In this document: piece by piece, positions 43,053 to 50,746 of the stretch
How positions within the stretch are numbered: position 1 is the first letter of the stretch
Layout of the letters: every line of letters starts with the position of its first letter
Assembly (NCBI RefSeq): GCF_900103325.1
Contig: NZ_FMXM01000005.1
Coordinates: 248,001-312,000 of the forward strand
Direction: 5' to 3'
DNA length: 64,000 nucleotides
From: Mesorhizobium qingshengii
GTDB lineage: Bacteria; Pseudomonadota; Alphaproteobacteria; Rhizobiales; Rhizobiaceae
Program-made: the position numbers and the translations under genes
The notes under the pieces: model-generated
Databases searched by the model: none
What the model saw: only the letters and a program-made list of their open reading frames with translations
Told to the model about the DNA's origin: nothing

Positions 43053-43370
43053 CCGCAAGCTCAATCCGACCATTCCGTCTTCCGCGCCATTGCCGATCCG
43101 ACCCGTCGCGCCATTCTCGACCGCTTGCGGCAGGGGCCGGCGCCGGTCAACGAACTGGCCTCGGCCTTTTCACAGAGCCGGCCCGCTATCTCCAAGCATC
43201 TCAGGATTCTGCGTGAGTTGCGGGTCGTGTCCGAACAGAGGCATGGCCGCGAGCGGCTCTATCGTCTGGAACCGGCGGAATTGAAGGACGTGGCCGACTG
43301 GATCTTGCCCTATCGCGATTTCTGGCAAGCGAGCCTCGGCAATCTGAAATCCTACCTGGAGAACGAATGA
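43050..43370 (+). CDS. ArsR family transcriptional regulator
   Basis: 106-residue winged-helix regulator: FRAIADPTRRAILDRL and SRPAISKHLRILRELRVV are the ArsR fold landmarks. There are no cysteine pairs for metal binding, so it belongs to the non-metal group that pairs with SRPBCC (AHSA1) proteins. The stop overlaps the next ATG (ATGA), giving a coupled two-gene operon. The promoter and start codon are covered by the operator. Confidence 0.9.
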   Translation: MPQAQSDHSVFRAIADPTRRAILDRLRQGPAPVNELASAFSQSRPAISKHLRILRELRVVSEQRHGRERLYRLEPAELKDVADWILPYRDFWQASLGNLKSYLENE

Positions 43371-44149
43371 TGGCGATCAATGATGGACCTCGCGCTATCG
43401 CTGACGTGTCGGTGGGCACGATTCTCGCCACGGTGACGATCGCGGTGCCTCCCGAGCGGGTGTTTCGTGCGTTGACGGCGGATGACCAGATACCGCTCTG
43501 GTGGGGATCGGACGAACTTTACCGGACGACGAAACATACTGCCGACGTGCGGCCGGGCGGGGCGTGGCGATCGGAAGGCAAGGGCGTCGACGGCCGGGAG
43601 TTTCATGTCCAGGGGGAGTATCTCAAGGTCGAGCCGCCGCACCTTCTGGTACTGACATGGAAAGCACCATGGGACGGCGACAACGTCACCACCGTCACCT
43701 ATACCCTCGAGGCGGTCGAGGCCGGAACGCGGCTGACACTACGCCACGAGGGCTTCGGCGCTCGCGAAGGCGCCTGCCGCGATCACGGCTTCGGCTGGGA
43801 GCGTGTGCTCGGTTGGCTGGCCACCTTCCTGTCCGATGGGGTAGGCAGCAAGCCGCAGAGAGTGTTCCACTGCCGGTTGATCCCGCCGCGGCCAGACTTT
43901 GCTTTCACCTTGACCGATGCGGAAAAGGCGCTGATGAAACAGCATTCGGACTATCTGCGCGGTAAGTTGGGCGAGGGAGGTGTCATCCTGTTCGGGCCGG
44001 TTGCCGATCCTGCCGGCCCCTGGGGGCTTGGCATCGTGCGCGCCAACGATGAGGCCGCCGTCCGGGCGCTGACCGACGCGGACCCGACGGTTCGTTCAGG
44101 GTTGGGCTTTCGCTACGAAATCCTGCCGATGATGACGGCTGTGATGTGA
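43367..44149 (+). CDS. SRPBCC (AHSA1) - YCII domain fusion protein
   Basis: 260 residues. Residues about 15-155 are an AHSA1/SRPBCC hydrophobic-ligand domain (VSVGTILATVTIAVPPERVFRAL..., PGGAWRSEGKGVDG). Residues about 168-255 are a YCII-related domain (FTLTDAEKALMKQHSDYL, then GGVILFGPVADPAGPWGLGIV). YCII domains often occur separately with SRPBCC genes, so this is a natural fusion of commonly linked parts. Regulated with the ArsR gene. Ligand or reaction unknown. Confidence 0.85.
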   Translation: MMAINDGPRAIADVSVGTILATVTIAVPPERVFRALTADDQIPLWWGSDELYRTTKHTADVRPGGAWRSEGKGVDGREFHVQGEYLKVEPPHLLVLTWKAPWDGDNVTTVTYTLEAVEAGTRLTLRHEGFGAREGACRDHGFGWERVLGWLATFLSDGVGSKPQRVFHCRLIPPRPDFAFTLTDAEKALMKQHSDYLRGKLGEGGVILFGPVADPAGPWGLGIVRANDEAAVRALTDADPTVRSGLGFRYEILPMMTAVM

Positions 44150-44170
44150 GGTTCGGAGCACCAAAAGAAA

Positions 44171-44206
44171 ACGCCCTCGCACCTATTATAGTGCGGGGGC
44201 GTCTTT
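44171..44206 (+). terminator. Terminator of the arsR-SRPBCC operon
   Basis: 12-bp stem ACGCCCTCGCAC / GTGCGGGGGCGT (one G-T pair), 8-nt loop, then CTTT. Confidence 0.7.
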
Positions 44207-44343
44207 GCCGTTAGCCTTTCCTTCGATTGCTCTCGTGAACTGCTGACGACAATCATAAAATGCGCGTGTTCCGAAATGGTTCCCCGGCATGTCGAAATTT
44301 TTTTAAAAGCCTGCGCTTCATGCTGCGCCTTCGATAATGTGAG

Positions 44344-44445
44344 TGCAAAGCGCGGATCAAACTAAGAATTGACAAGGCGGCATTAGGAGCATAAAAGACC
44401 TCTGTCGATATTTGTTTGACTGACTTTTGTTATCCGCGCTTTGCA
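44344..44445. repeat. 14-bp inverted repeats flanking the csp promoter
   Basis: TGCAAAGCGCGGAT at 44344-44357 and its exact complement ATCCGCGCTTTGCA at 44432-44445, 74 bp apart. Confidence 0.65.
44369..44397 (+). promoter_or_regulatory. Candidate csp promoter
   Basis: TTGACA, 17 bp, TAAAAG, between the inverted repeats. It would give a leader of about 140 nt. Confidence 0.45.
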
Positions 44446-44543
44446 GCGCGCCTTTGACGAACTTCCCACATCAAAAATCGAGACAAACGACGTTGTGCAT
44501 CCGCATGACGGCGAACGAATATTTGCCATGGAAAGGGTTCGTC

Positions 44544-44753
44544 ATGAGCACCGGCACAGTTAAATGGTTCAACGCCACCAAAGGTTTTGGTTTTATTCAG
44601 CCTGACGACGGCTCGGCCGACGTTTTCGTTCACATCTCGGCCGTAGAGCGCGCCGGCATGCGCGACATCGTCGAGGGCCAGAAGCTCGGCTACGAGATGG
44701 TCCGCGACAACAAGTCGGGCAAAATGTCCGCCGACCAGTTGAAGGCGGCCTAA
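44544..44753 (+). CDS. cspA: Cold-shock domain protein
   Basis: 69-residue single cold-shock domain with RNP1 KGFGFI and RNP2 VFVHI, an RNA/DNA chaperone. ATG at 44544 is preceded by GGAAAGGG; the frame extends upstream without meaning. The long leader and structured DNA upstream fit post-transcriptional cold control. The csp family is certain; the exact paralogue letter is not. Confidence 0.93.
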   Translation: MSTGTVKWFNATKGFGFIQPDDGSADVFVHISAVERAGMRDIVEGQKLGYEMVRDNKSGKMSADQLKAA

Positions 44754-45098
44754 AGAAAGAATTCAGCCTTCCCGGTGACCACGGATGTACTGGCACTGGT
44801 GAATGGCGAATTCGGGCGCATGGCCGCGGAGACCTGAGTTTCCACGGCATGTCATGCGCATGAGAGGAGCGTGCCGTCTGCATCCATCTGGGTGCGCGGA
44901 GCTCCCACGGAAGGTCAGGCGGTGCCTGGCCTTTTTCATTTTGTGTTTCTTGCCGCCGAAAGTGCGCTGCACCTTGGCCGGAACGTGCTAAGGGAACGCT
45001 CCAGCAACTTGAATCCGCTGCCGTATTTCTTTGTGCGTGGTCTCACCGACGACCCGGTCTCGTCCTATCGGCACCAGACTCCTGACAGGAGAAAGATT
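44754..45098. other. 345-bp region between csp and the small-protein operon
   Basis: Contains a terminator at 44913-44936 about 160 bp beyond the csp stop, so the csp transcript has a long 3' end or a small RNA lies here. Short open frames present have no ribosome site or recognisable sequence. Confidence 0.5.
44913..44936 (+). terminator. Rho-independent terminator
   Basis: GGTCAGGC-GGT-GCCTGGCC stem (one G-T pair) followed by TTTTT. Confidence 0.78.
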
Positions 45099-45326
45099 TT
45101 GACCACCAGTTCAAAGCCAGCCGTCGATCAGCCCGTGTCCCTGTTCAGCAAGACGCGAACCCAGTCGATGTCGCTCAACCGCATCATTTCCGAACGCGAT
45201 GCCGTCAGCGAGGCACGGGAAGCCAAGACCGCGCGCCTGCGTGAACAGCGCCTGGAGAAGGAGGCTGACGAGATGGCCGCGGCCGCGGCGCTTGCGGCCT
45301 TGCCAAAGCGAGCCGGAAGACGCTGA
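45099..45326 (+). CDS. Small coiled-coil protein of unknown function
   Basis: 75-residue protein, first of a tight four-gene operon. The TTG at 45099 has AGGAG 9 bp upstream and is the only start with a ribosome site. The central part (about 28-65) is a charged amphipathic helix (RIISERDAVSEAREAKTARL, then REQRLEKEADEMAAAAALAAL), probably a coiled coil. The stop overlaps the next ATG (TGATG). I recognise no family. Confidence 0.65.
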   Translation: MTTSSKPAVDQPVSLFSKTRTQSMSLNRIISERDAVSEAREAKTARLREQRLEKEADEMAAAAALAALPKRAGRR

Positions 45327-45733
45327 TGGCCACCAAGCGCGTGCCTCCAAAGATGATCGCCGCCGACTCGACGATTGCCGACGTGGTCGAAGGCCTCAAC
45401 AAGCCAGTCGAATATGTACGCCGGGTGCTGGAAAAGCTGGAGCGCTGCAAACGCGCCCATGGCGATGCACAGGTGCGGCTCGGTGTACGCGGTCGCGCCG
45501 AATGCCCGAACTATCTGATCGAATATGTCCGCGAAGATGCCAAGACCCATGAGCGGGTGACCCACCAGGACGCCGCCTACAGCGGCAGCACGCATCGCGA
45601 ACTGGCGCCTCACCACATCGAGGCGGTAAAGAACTGGTCGCCCGAGGAAATGAACATCACCGCGGTTTCGGCGCTGATCGGCCGCTTGCGCAATCCGCGC
45701 GCGCCATCATCGCGTTTCGTCGACGAGGACTGA
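45326..45733 (+). CDS. Conserved-looking protein of unknown function
   Basis: 135-residue soluble protein, second gene of the operon, translationally coupled to the first by a TGATG overlap. Early residues (STIADVVEGLNKPVEYVRRVLEKLERC) look like a short helix-turn-helix-like module; the middle is basic (HGDAQVRLGVRGRAECPNYLIEYVRE). A C-terminal helix NITAVSALIGRLRNP follows. Nucleic-acid or protein binding is possible; no function is claimed. Confidence 0.7.
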   Translation: MATKRVPPKMIAADSTIADVVEGLNKPVEYVRRVLEKLERCKRAHGDAQVRLGVRGRAECPNYLIEYVREDAKTHERVTHQDAAYSGSTHRELAPHHIEAVKNWSPEEMNITAVSALIGRLRNPRAPSSRFVDED

Positions 45734-45734
45734 C

Positions 45735-45902
45735 ATGGCCATAAAATTCTCCGCCAAGCACCAGCCGGCAACTCCCGCTGTCGCTGCAAAGCCGGCCAAG
45801 CCGGTTGCCGCACCGAAAACCGCTGATACCGCCGAGACCGCGACCGATCTGTTCAAGTCGCCGGTGGATTCGCCGAAGGGCAAGACGGGCAAGAAGAAAT
45901 AG
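45735..45902 (+). CDS. 55-residue alanine/lysine/proline-rich protein
   Basis: Starts one base after the preceding stop (TGACATGG) and ends with GKTGKKK. Composition is low-complexity (AKHQPATPAVAAKPAKPV), resembling disordered nucleic-acid-binding tails. It is held in the operon by spacing: 1 bp before it and 4 bp after it. Short, but phase and position support it. Confidence 0.55.
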   Translation: MAIKFSAKHQPATPAVAAKPAKPVAAPKTADTAETATDLFKSPVDSPKGKTGKKK

Positions 45903-45906
45903 CGCC

Positions 45907-46290
45907 TTGCCGCAAGACGCTGATCGTAATCCCGCCGCGCCGGGGTTGTTCGCCCTGGTGGCCGCCGCAAGCCTTTCGTCGTCGCAACTGAGCACCGCTG
46001 CTCTCTTCGACTGCCAGAGCTGCGGCGCCTGCTGTTCCTATTCGGCGGAGTGGCCGCGTTTTTCCACCGAGGATGACGCGCAGCTCGACCGCATCCCGGC
46101 GAAATACGTAGCAGCCAACGAATCCGGCATGCGCTGCGAGGGCGTGCGCTGCTCGGCGCTGTCCGGCGAAGTCGGCAAGTCGACCGCTTGCGGCATTTAC
46201 GAGGTCCGCCCGGATGTCTGCCGCGCCTGCATGCCGGGCGACGATGATTGCCTGATGGCGCGCCACGCGCATGGATTGCCGACGACTTAA
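45907..46290 (+). CDS. YkgJ-type cysteine cluster protein
   Basis: 127-residue protein with the YkgJ/CxxCxxCC zinc- or iron-chelating motif: FDCQSCGACCSYS, then CEGVRCSAL, CGIYEVRPDVCRAC and a final DDDC. TTG at 45907 is the best available start, 4 bp after the preceding stop; the ribosome site is weak. Fourth gene of the operon. Family members are proposed Fe-S or zinc proteins; some process metal-loaded partners. Confidence 0.82.
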   Translation: MPQDADRNPAAPGLFALVAAASLSSSQLSTAALFDCQSCGACCSYSAEWPRFSTEDDAQLDRIPAKYVAANESGMRCEGVRCSALSGEVGKSTACGIYEVRPDVCRACMPGDDDCLMARHAHGLPTT

Positions 46291-46335
46291 GTCGCATCGC
46301 GTTTAACAGTCGACGCGGTTCAAGCCCTTGTTTTG

Positions 46336-46384
46336 TGCATGTCGCTGTCCCCAAAAAACGCTGCGCACTTTTGGGCGACATGCA
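46336..46384. repeat. Rhizobial intergenic hairpin element
   Basis: Arms TGCATGTCGC...CCCAAAA and TTTTGGGCGACATGCA pair with a 4-nt bulge. This TGCATGTCGC/GGGCGACATGCA element is widespread between genes in Rhizobiales. It probably ends the small-protein operon. Confidence 0.65.
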
Positions 46385-46464
46385 TTAGCAAAGACTGCCA
46401 ATGGTTGTGCTCGCAGCCCTTGCTGGCTACGCTGCGAGAGGGCAGGGCCGTGGAGGATCATCCC

Positions 46465-47076
46465 TTGAGCATCGAATTCCTGTTGACGTCGCTGATCGTC
46501 GTGGCCTCGCCGGGCACCGGCGTTCTCTACACGCTGAGCGCCGGCCTTTCGCGCGGCGCCCGCGCCAGCATCATTGCAGCCTTCGGCTGCACCCTCGGCA
46601 TCATCCCGCATATGGCGGCCGCCATCACCGGCCTGGCGGCGCTGCTGCACACCAGCGCGGTCGCCTTCGAGACGCTGAAATATATCGGCGTCGCCTATCT
46701 GCTCTACATGGCCTGGAACACGCTGAAGGAGAAGGGCGGCCTGAGCGTCGAGGACAATGTCGCGCCGCGTTCGGCTGGCAAGGTGATTGCCACCGGCGTG
46801 CTCGTCAACGTGCTCAATCCGAAACTGTCGATCTTCTTCTTTGCCTTCCTGCCGCAGTTCGTCAGCACCACCGAGCCGCACGCGCTATCAAAGATGCTGG
46901 AGCTGAGCGGCGTCTTCATGCTTTTGACCTTCGTCGTTTTTGTCGGCTACGGCATCTTCGCTGCCTCGATCCGCACCCATGTCGTGTCGCGGCCAATGGT
47001 GCTGACCTGGATGCGCCGTACCTTCGCCGGCGCCTTCGTCATGCTTGGCGCCAAGCTGGCCCTGGCGGACCGGTAG
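46465..47076 (+). CDS. LysE family amino-acid exporter
   Basis: 203-residue permease with about six membrane segments. LysE/RhtB landmarks: LIVVASPGTGVLYTLSAGLSRG (the PGP-type loop reads PGTG here), GCTLGIIPHMAAA, YLLYMAWNTL and GVLVNVLNPKLSIFFFAFLPQF. TTG at 46465 lies 7 bp after GGAGG; a GTG at 46450 overlaps the ribosome site. Exports amino acids or homoserine-type compounds; substrate not known. Confidence 0.87.
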   Translation: MSIEFLLTSLIVVASPGTGVLYTLSAGLSRGARASIIAAFGCTLGIIPHMAAAITGLAALLHTSAVAFETLKYIGVAYLLYMAWNTLKEKGGLSVEDNVAPRSAGKVIATGVLVNVLNPKLSIFFFAFLPQFVSTTEPHALSKMLELSGVFMLLTFVVFVGYGIFAASIRTHVVSRPMVLTWMRRTFAGAFVMLGAKLALADR

Positions 47077-47095
47077 CGGCACCGGGCGAGGGCGA

Positions 47096-47482
47096 CTATC
47101 CCTTGACGTATCCCATCGCCTCGACGATCAGCCCGTTCTCGACGCGCATCAGATTGACGCCGCGGACGGAGTTGCCGTCGGCGAGCCAGTAGCGCCAACG
47201 GATCGTCGCCCGTTCACCGGCAACGAATGTCTCCTCGAGGTCGAAACGCGTGCCCGGCTGCGTGGCGATCGCCGACCACAGCTGGACGCAGGCCTCCCGG
47301 CCGGCGTGACGGGCGCCATCCGGTGCCGGGCCGGTGTTTTCGATCACGCACTGCTCGGCGACCAATGCGGGGAGTGCCGACGGATCGTGTAGCTGGAACA
47401 CGTCGTTGAAGCGCCGCATGATTTCGGCCGTATGCGTGGAACGGTCATCCGGATGGAGGGCAATGACACTGTCCTGTTTCAT
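47096..47482 (-). CDS. SnoaL/NTF2-like protein
   Basis: 128-residue SnoaL-like fold protein (EIMRRFNDVFQLHDPSALPALV, then W-rich strands ATIRWRYWLADGN and GVNLMRVENGLIVEAMGY). ATG at 47482 has AGGAGACGAG upstream, which decides against the ATG at 47500. Third gene of the TetR-controlled operon. Such proteins are isomerases, cyclases or binding proteins; no catalytic call is safe. Confidence 0.78.
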   Translation of the reverse strand: MKQDSVIALHPDDRSTHTAEIMRRFNDVFQLHDPSALPALVAEQCVIENTGPAPDGARHAGREACVQLWSAIATQPGTRFDLEETFVAGERATIRWRYWLADGNSVRGVNLMRVENGLIVEAMGYVKG

Positions 47483-47496
47483 CTCGTCTCCTGGTT

Positions 47497-47946
47497 TCAT
47501 TGTTCCGTGCTGGCGGTCGCGGTGAGTTCGGCTTTGAGCGTGATGGTTGCCACGCCAGCGAGGGCGCGGGAGACAAGGCATGACGCTTTTGCCGTCTCTG
47601 CGAGATCCTGGAACTCATCCGGGGCAAGGCCCGGGATCTCGGCTTGCGTCTCAAGCTCGATGCGGGTGATCGTCGGCCCGGCAGCGGTTGCACCGAGATG
47701 CACTTTGGCGACGGTGCGAATGCGTACGGGCACATGTCCATCCCTGCCCAGTATGGCGCTCAGAGCCATCGAGAAGCAGCCGGCATGCGCTGCTGCGATC
47801 AGTTCCTCCGGATTCGTGCCCGGACCGTTCTCGAAACGCGACGGGAAGGAATAGGCGCCTTCGAAAACGCCGCTGCCGAGCCGTAGCCGACCTGAACCTT
47901 CCCGCAGTGTGCCTTGCCACTCGGCCGAGGCTTCACGAATTGTCAT
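47497..47946 (-). CDS. osmC: OsmC family peroxiredoxin
   Basis: 149-residue OsmC-type thiol peroxidase. The two redox cysteines are in AAAHAGCFSMALS and AKASCLVSRAL, the usual spacing. It reduces organic hydroperoxides in the cytoplasm. ATG at 47946 follows AAAGGAG. Operon position between the ADH and SnoaL genes and control by TetR suggest response to an electrophile or peroxide stress. Confidence 0.9.
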   Translation of the reverse strand: MTIREASAEWQGTLREGSGRLRLGSGVFEGAYSFPSRFENGPGTNPEELIAAAHAGCFSMALSAILGRDGHVPVRIRTVAKVHLGATAAGPTITRIELETQAEIPGLAPDEFQDLAETAKASCLVSRALAGVATITLKAELTATASTEQ

Positions 47947-47981
47947 TGTCCGTTCTCCTTTGGTTTTGAGAAATCGATGGG

Positions 47982-48992
47982 TCAGGGGCCGTCGACGACC
48001 ACTTTGCCGAAGACGTCGCCCTGCTGGAAATAGCGGTAGGCATCGCCGGCCTCGGTGAAGGCAAAGACCTTGTCGATGACGGGCCGCAGGCGGTGCTGCG
48101 AGACAGCGCGCAGCATGGCTTCGAGATTGGTTCGGTTGCCGACGAAGAGGCGGCTGATGGTGGCGAGGCTGCGCTGGTAGAGCGCTGCCGGCATCTGGAT
48201 CGATCCGCCCTTCGCATCCTGAAGTGTGAGCAGCACGATGTGCCCGTAAAGCGTGCTGGCGATCAGCGACTGCGCGAAGGTCGCAGGGCCACCGGTCTCG
48301 ACGACGAGATCGACGCCGTCTGTCTGGTCGCGGACGGTCGCCCCCCATTCGGGCATCTCCGATGTCGAAATCACAAGGTCGGCGCCTAGCAACCGTAGCC
48401 TGTCGGCCTTCTCGCCACGTGAGGTGACGGCGACGACGCGGCAGCCGAGCAGCTTGGCGAACTGCAGTGCAAAGAGCGCGACGCCGCCCGAGCCGATGAC
48501 CAGAACCCATTGGCCGGGCTTGGGAATTCCGGCCCCCGTTACCGCATTCCAGGCGGTCAGGCCGGCGCAGGTCAGCGTTGCCGCTTCATGCCAGTCGAGA
48601 TGATCGGGCAAGCGAACCGCCCATTGCTCGTCGAGAACGGCGTATTCGGCCAGCATGCCGTCCAGCGTGCAGCCGAGCTGGTCGATGAGCCCGGCATTGA
48701 TGCGCCCGTCGATCCAGCGCGCGAAATAGTTGCCAGTCACGCGATCGCCTACCGCGAAGCGCGTGACGGCATCGCCGATGGCGACAATTTCGCCCGCCCC
48801 ATCGCTCAGTGGAACGACGCCCAGGCGCGGCGTTAGTGGATAGGTGCCGTTGAGGATCATCGTGTCGCGCCGGTTGAGGGAGGTGGCGCGAACGCGCACC
48901 ATGATCTCGTGTGGTTTAGGCTGCGGCTGCGCCTCGTCGCGCATCACTAGGCACTCGGCCCCGCCGGACCCTTCAAGACGATAGGTTTGCAT
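47982..48992 (-). CDS. MDR-family zinc-independent alcohol dehydrogenase/quinone reductase
   Basis: 336-residue medium-chain dehydrogenase. It has the N-terminal GroES-like fold (RVRATSLNRRDTMILNGTYP, LSDGAGEIVAIG) and Rossmann motif VLVIGSGGVALFALQFAKLLG. Structural-zinc cysteines are absent, as in quinone oxidoreductase-type members. ATG at 48992. First gene of a three-gene unit (with osmC and the SnoaL gene), divergent from the TetR gene. Confidence 0.87.
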   Translation of the reverse strand: MQTYRLEGSGGAECLVMRDEAQPQPKPHEIMVRVRATSLNRRDTMILNGTYPLTPRLGVVPLSDGAGEIVAIGDAVTRFAVGDRVTGNYFARWIDGRINAGLIDQLGCTLDGMLAEYAVLDEQWAVRLPDHLDWHEAATLTCAGLTAWNAVTGAGIPKPGQWVLVIGSGGVALFALQFAKLLGCRVVAVTSRGEKADRLRLLGADLVISTSEMPEWGATVRDQTDGVDLVVETGGPATFAQSLIASTLYGHIVLLTLQDAKGGSIQMPAALYQRSLATISRLFVGNRTNLEAMLRAVSQHRLRPVIDKVFAFTEAGDAYRYFQQGDVFGKVVVDGP

Positions 48993-49005
48993 GCCGGTTT
49001 CCCCG

Positions 49006-49029
49006 AATATGTAGACTGATCTACATATT
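49006..49029. promoter_or_regulatory. TetR operator between ADH and tetR genes
   Basis: Perfect 10-bp inverted repeat AATATGTAGA / TCTACATATT with a CTGA spacer. A second TATGTAGAC half-site follows at 49030-49037. Confidence 0.78.
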
Positions 49030-49090
49030 ATGTAGACCGATTGTCATATTCAGCGCAAGTCTATAGTGATGGCTGCTGACAGAGGTTGAC

Positions 49091-49726
49091 ATGGCGAACG
49101 ACACCCGCACCCGCATACTCGAGACCACTGGACTGCTGCTCAGGCAGCGCGGCTACCATGGCACCTCGCTCAACGACATTCTGAGCGCCAGCGGCGCGCC
49201 GCGTGGCTCGCTCTATTTCCATTTTCCCGGCGGCAAGGACCAACTGGTCATCGAGGTGACGCGCGATAGCGTCGCCAGGGTGACAGAGAGGCTGGGCGAG
49301 GCGCTGGCCGCCGAAAAGGATCCGGCCGTGGCCGTCCATCATATTTACCAGTCGGTGGCGCGCATGTTGGAGGACAACCAGTTTTCGCTCGGCTGTCCGA
49401 TCGCGCCTGTCGTGCTGGACTCGCCGACAGACGTACCGGAACTGGCGGACTTGTGCCGCTCGGCTTTCGAGCAGTGGATAGGCTTGCTGCGGGAGGCCTT
49501 CGTCAGGGCAGGGGTGCCCGAGCGTCGCGCCCACGCTTTGGCGCTGCTGGTCGAATCGTCACTGGAAGGATTGATGGTGATCGCCCGTGCCACCCGCGAT
49601 CGCGCCCCGCTATGGGCGGTGGCCGATGAAGTCGCGGCGTTGATCGAAGGTGCCGTGCTGGCTGGATCAGGCCGCAACCGCGACGCGGCGATTTCCGCGG
49701 CCGAAATACCGTCGCAAGGATCCTGA
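49091..49726 (+). CDS. TetR family transcriptional regulator
   Basis: 211-residue repressor. HTH RILETTGLLLRQRGYHGTSLNDILSASGAPRGSLYFHFPGGKDQLV in sequence order, residues about 7-52. The GSLYFHFPGGKDQL wording and the later CPIAPVVLDS are typical of the LmrA/YxaF group, which often respond to flavonoids or quinones. Divergent from the ADH-osmC-SnoaL unit with the palindromic operator between them, so it very likely represses that unit. Confidence 0.9.
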   Translation: MANDTRTRILETTGLLLRQRGYHGTSLNDILSASGAPRGSLYFHFPGGKDQLVIEVTRDSVARVTERLGEALAAEKDPAVAVHHIYQSVARMLEDNQFSLGCPIAPVVLDSPTDVPELADLCRSAFEQWIGLLREAFVRAGVPERRAHALALLVESSLEGLMVIARATRDRAPLWAVADEVAALIEGAVLAGSGRNRDAAISAAEIPSQGS

Positions 49727-49750
49727 TATATGGCGATGCGCCCGACTGGA

Positions 49751-50629
49751 TCAGGCGTGCTTCTGCACCAGCATTGTCTGCCTCAGCGGCGCCACAACGA
49801 CCACCAAACCGGCAAGGATCAGCATCATTCCTACCACGCGGGTCACTTCAAACTGCTCGCCCAGCACTATCCTGGCAGAAAGCGCTCCGAAGATCGGTAC
49901 CAGAAGCGAAAATGGCGCGACGGTTCCGGCCGGATATAGCTTCAGCAAATGGCCCCAGATGGCATAGCTTAGAATGGTCGAGAGCACCGATATGTAGATG
50001 ACCGCGCCCGCACCGCTCCAGCGCATTGCCGTCAGGGCGTGGGCGATCGTCGCCGGTCCGTCGAGCAGCATTGACAGCGCGAAGAGTGGAACGGGTGGGA
50101 TCAGGCTCAGCCAGACCACCATTGCAAGCATGTCGACCTTGCCGGCGCCACGCAGCAACACATTACCGAATGCCCAGCACAGCGCCGAAGCGAGGCACAG
50201 ACCAAGGCCGGCGGTGGAGAAATCGCCTCCGACAGTGAGCCCGATCACGCCCAGCCCGACAAATGCAATCAGGGACCCGGCGACCTGACGGGCCGTCGGC
50301 CTTTCCCGCAGCACGATTGAGGCGATGAGGATGGTCAGAAAAGCCTGCGACTGCAGCGTCACGGATGCGAGCCCTGCGGGCAGACCAAGTGCCATTCCAG
50401 TGAAAAGCAGGGCGAACTGGCCAAGGAACAAGGTTGCGCCAATCCAGAACAAGCGGGGCCACGACACATTTGGGCGGGGCAGGACCAGCGCCGGCAGCGA
50501 GGCGACGACAAATCGCAGCGCTGCGAGCAGCAGCGGCGGGAAGCTGCCGAGACCAATGCTGATGACGGTGAAGTTTATTCCCCAGATCGCCGCCACCAAC
50601 AGCGCCAGAAGCATATGCCGAGATCTCAT
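49751..50629 (-). CDS. EamA/DMT family transporter
   Basis: 292-residue membrane protein with ten hydrophobic segments in two EamA repeats (first starts LLALLVAAIWGINFTVISIG, second SALCWAFGNVLLRGAG). Members are exporters or importers of metabolites, often amino acids. ATG at 50629. Divergent from the LysR gene at 50747, whose product probably controls it. Substrate unknown. Confidence 0.87.
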   Translation of the reverse strand: MRSRHMLLALLVAAIWGINFTVISIGLGSFPPLLLAALRFVVASLPALVLPRPNVSWPRLFWIGATLFLGQFALLFTGMALGLPAGLASVTLQSQAFLTILIASIVLRERPTARQVAGSLIAFVGLGVIGLTVGGDFSTAGLGLCLASALCWAFGNVLLRGAGKVDMLAMVVWLSLIPPVPLFALSMLLDGPATIAHALTAMRWSGAGAVIYISVLSTILSYAIWGHLLKLYPAGTVAPFSLLVPIFGALSARIVLGEQFEVTRVVGMMLILAGLVVVVAPLRQTMLVQKHA

Positions 50630-50746
50630 GATTTCGCGGTCCCAAGCACAGGATGCCGGTGACGATTATTCGTCTTCCATCCCGGGAGAATATCGCGCTA
50701 CATGACATAACTGAAACAACGTAACTGGAATGCCGATATACACAGA

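Larger units (their letters stand above)
44150..44543. other. 394-bp leader/intergenic region upstream of the cold-shock gene
   Basis: Holds a terminator for the preceding operon, a 14-bp inverted repeat pair (44344-44357 and 44432-44445), a candidate promoter at 44369-44397, and a leader of roughly 140 nt expected of cold-shock genes. No protein gene seen. Confidence 0.6.

Noticed and set aside
44803..44991. 62-codon frame after the csp gene
   Set aside because: Runs across the terminator hairpin at 44913-44936, has no ribosome site and no recognisable sequence.
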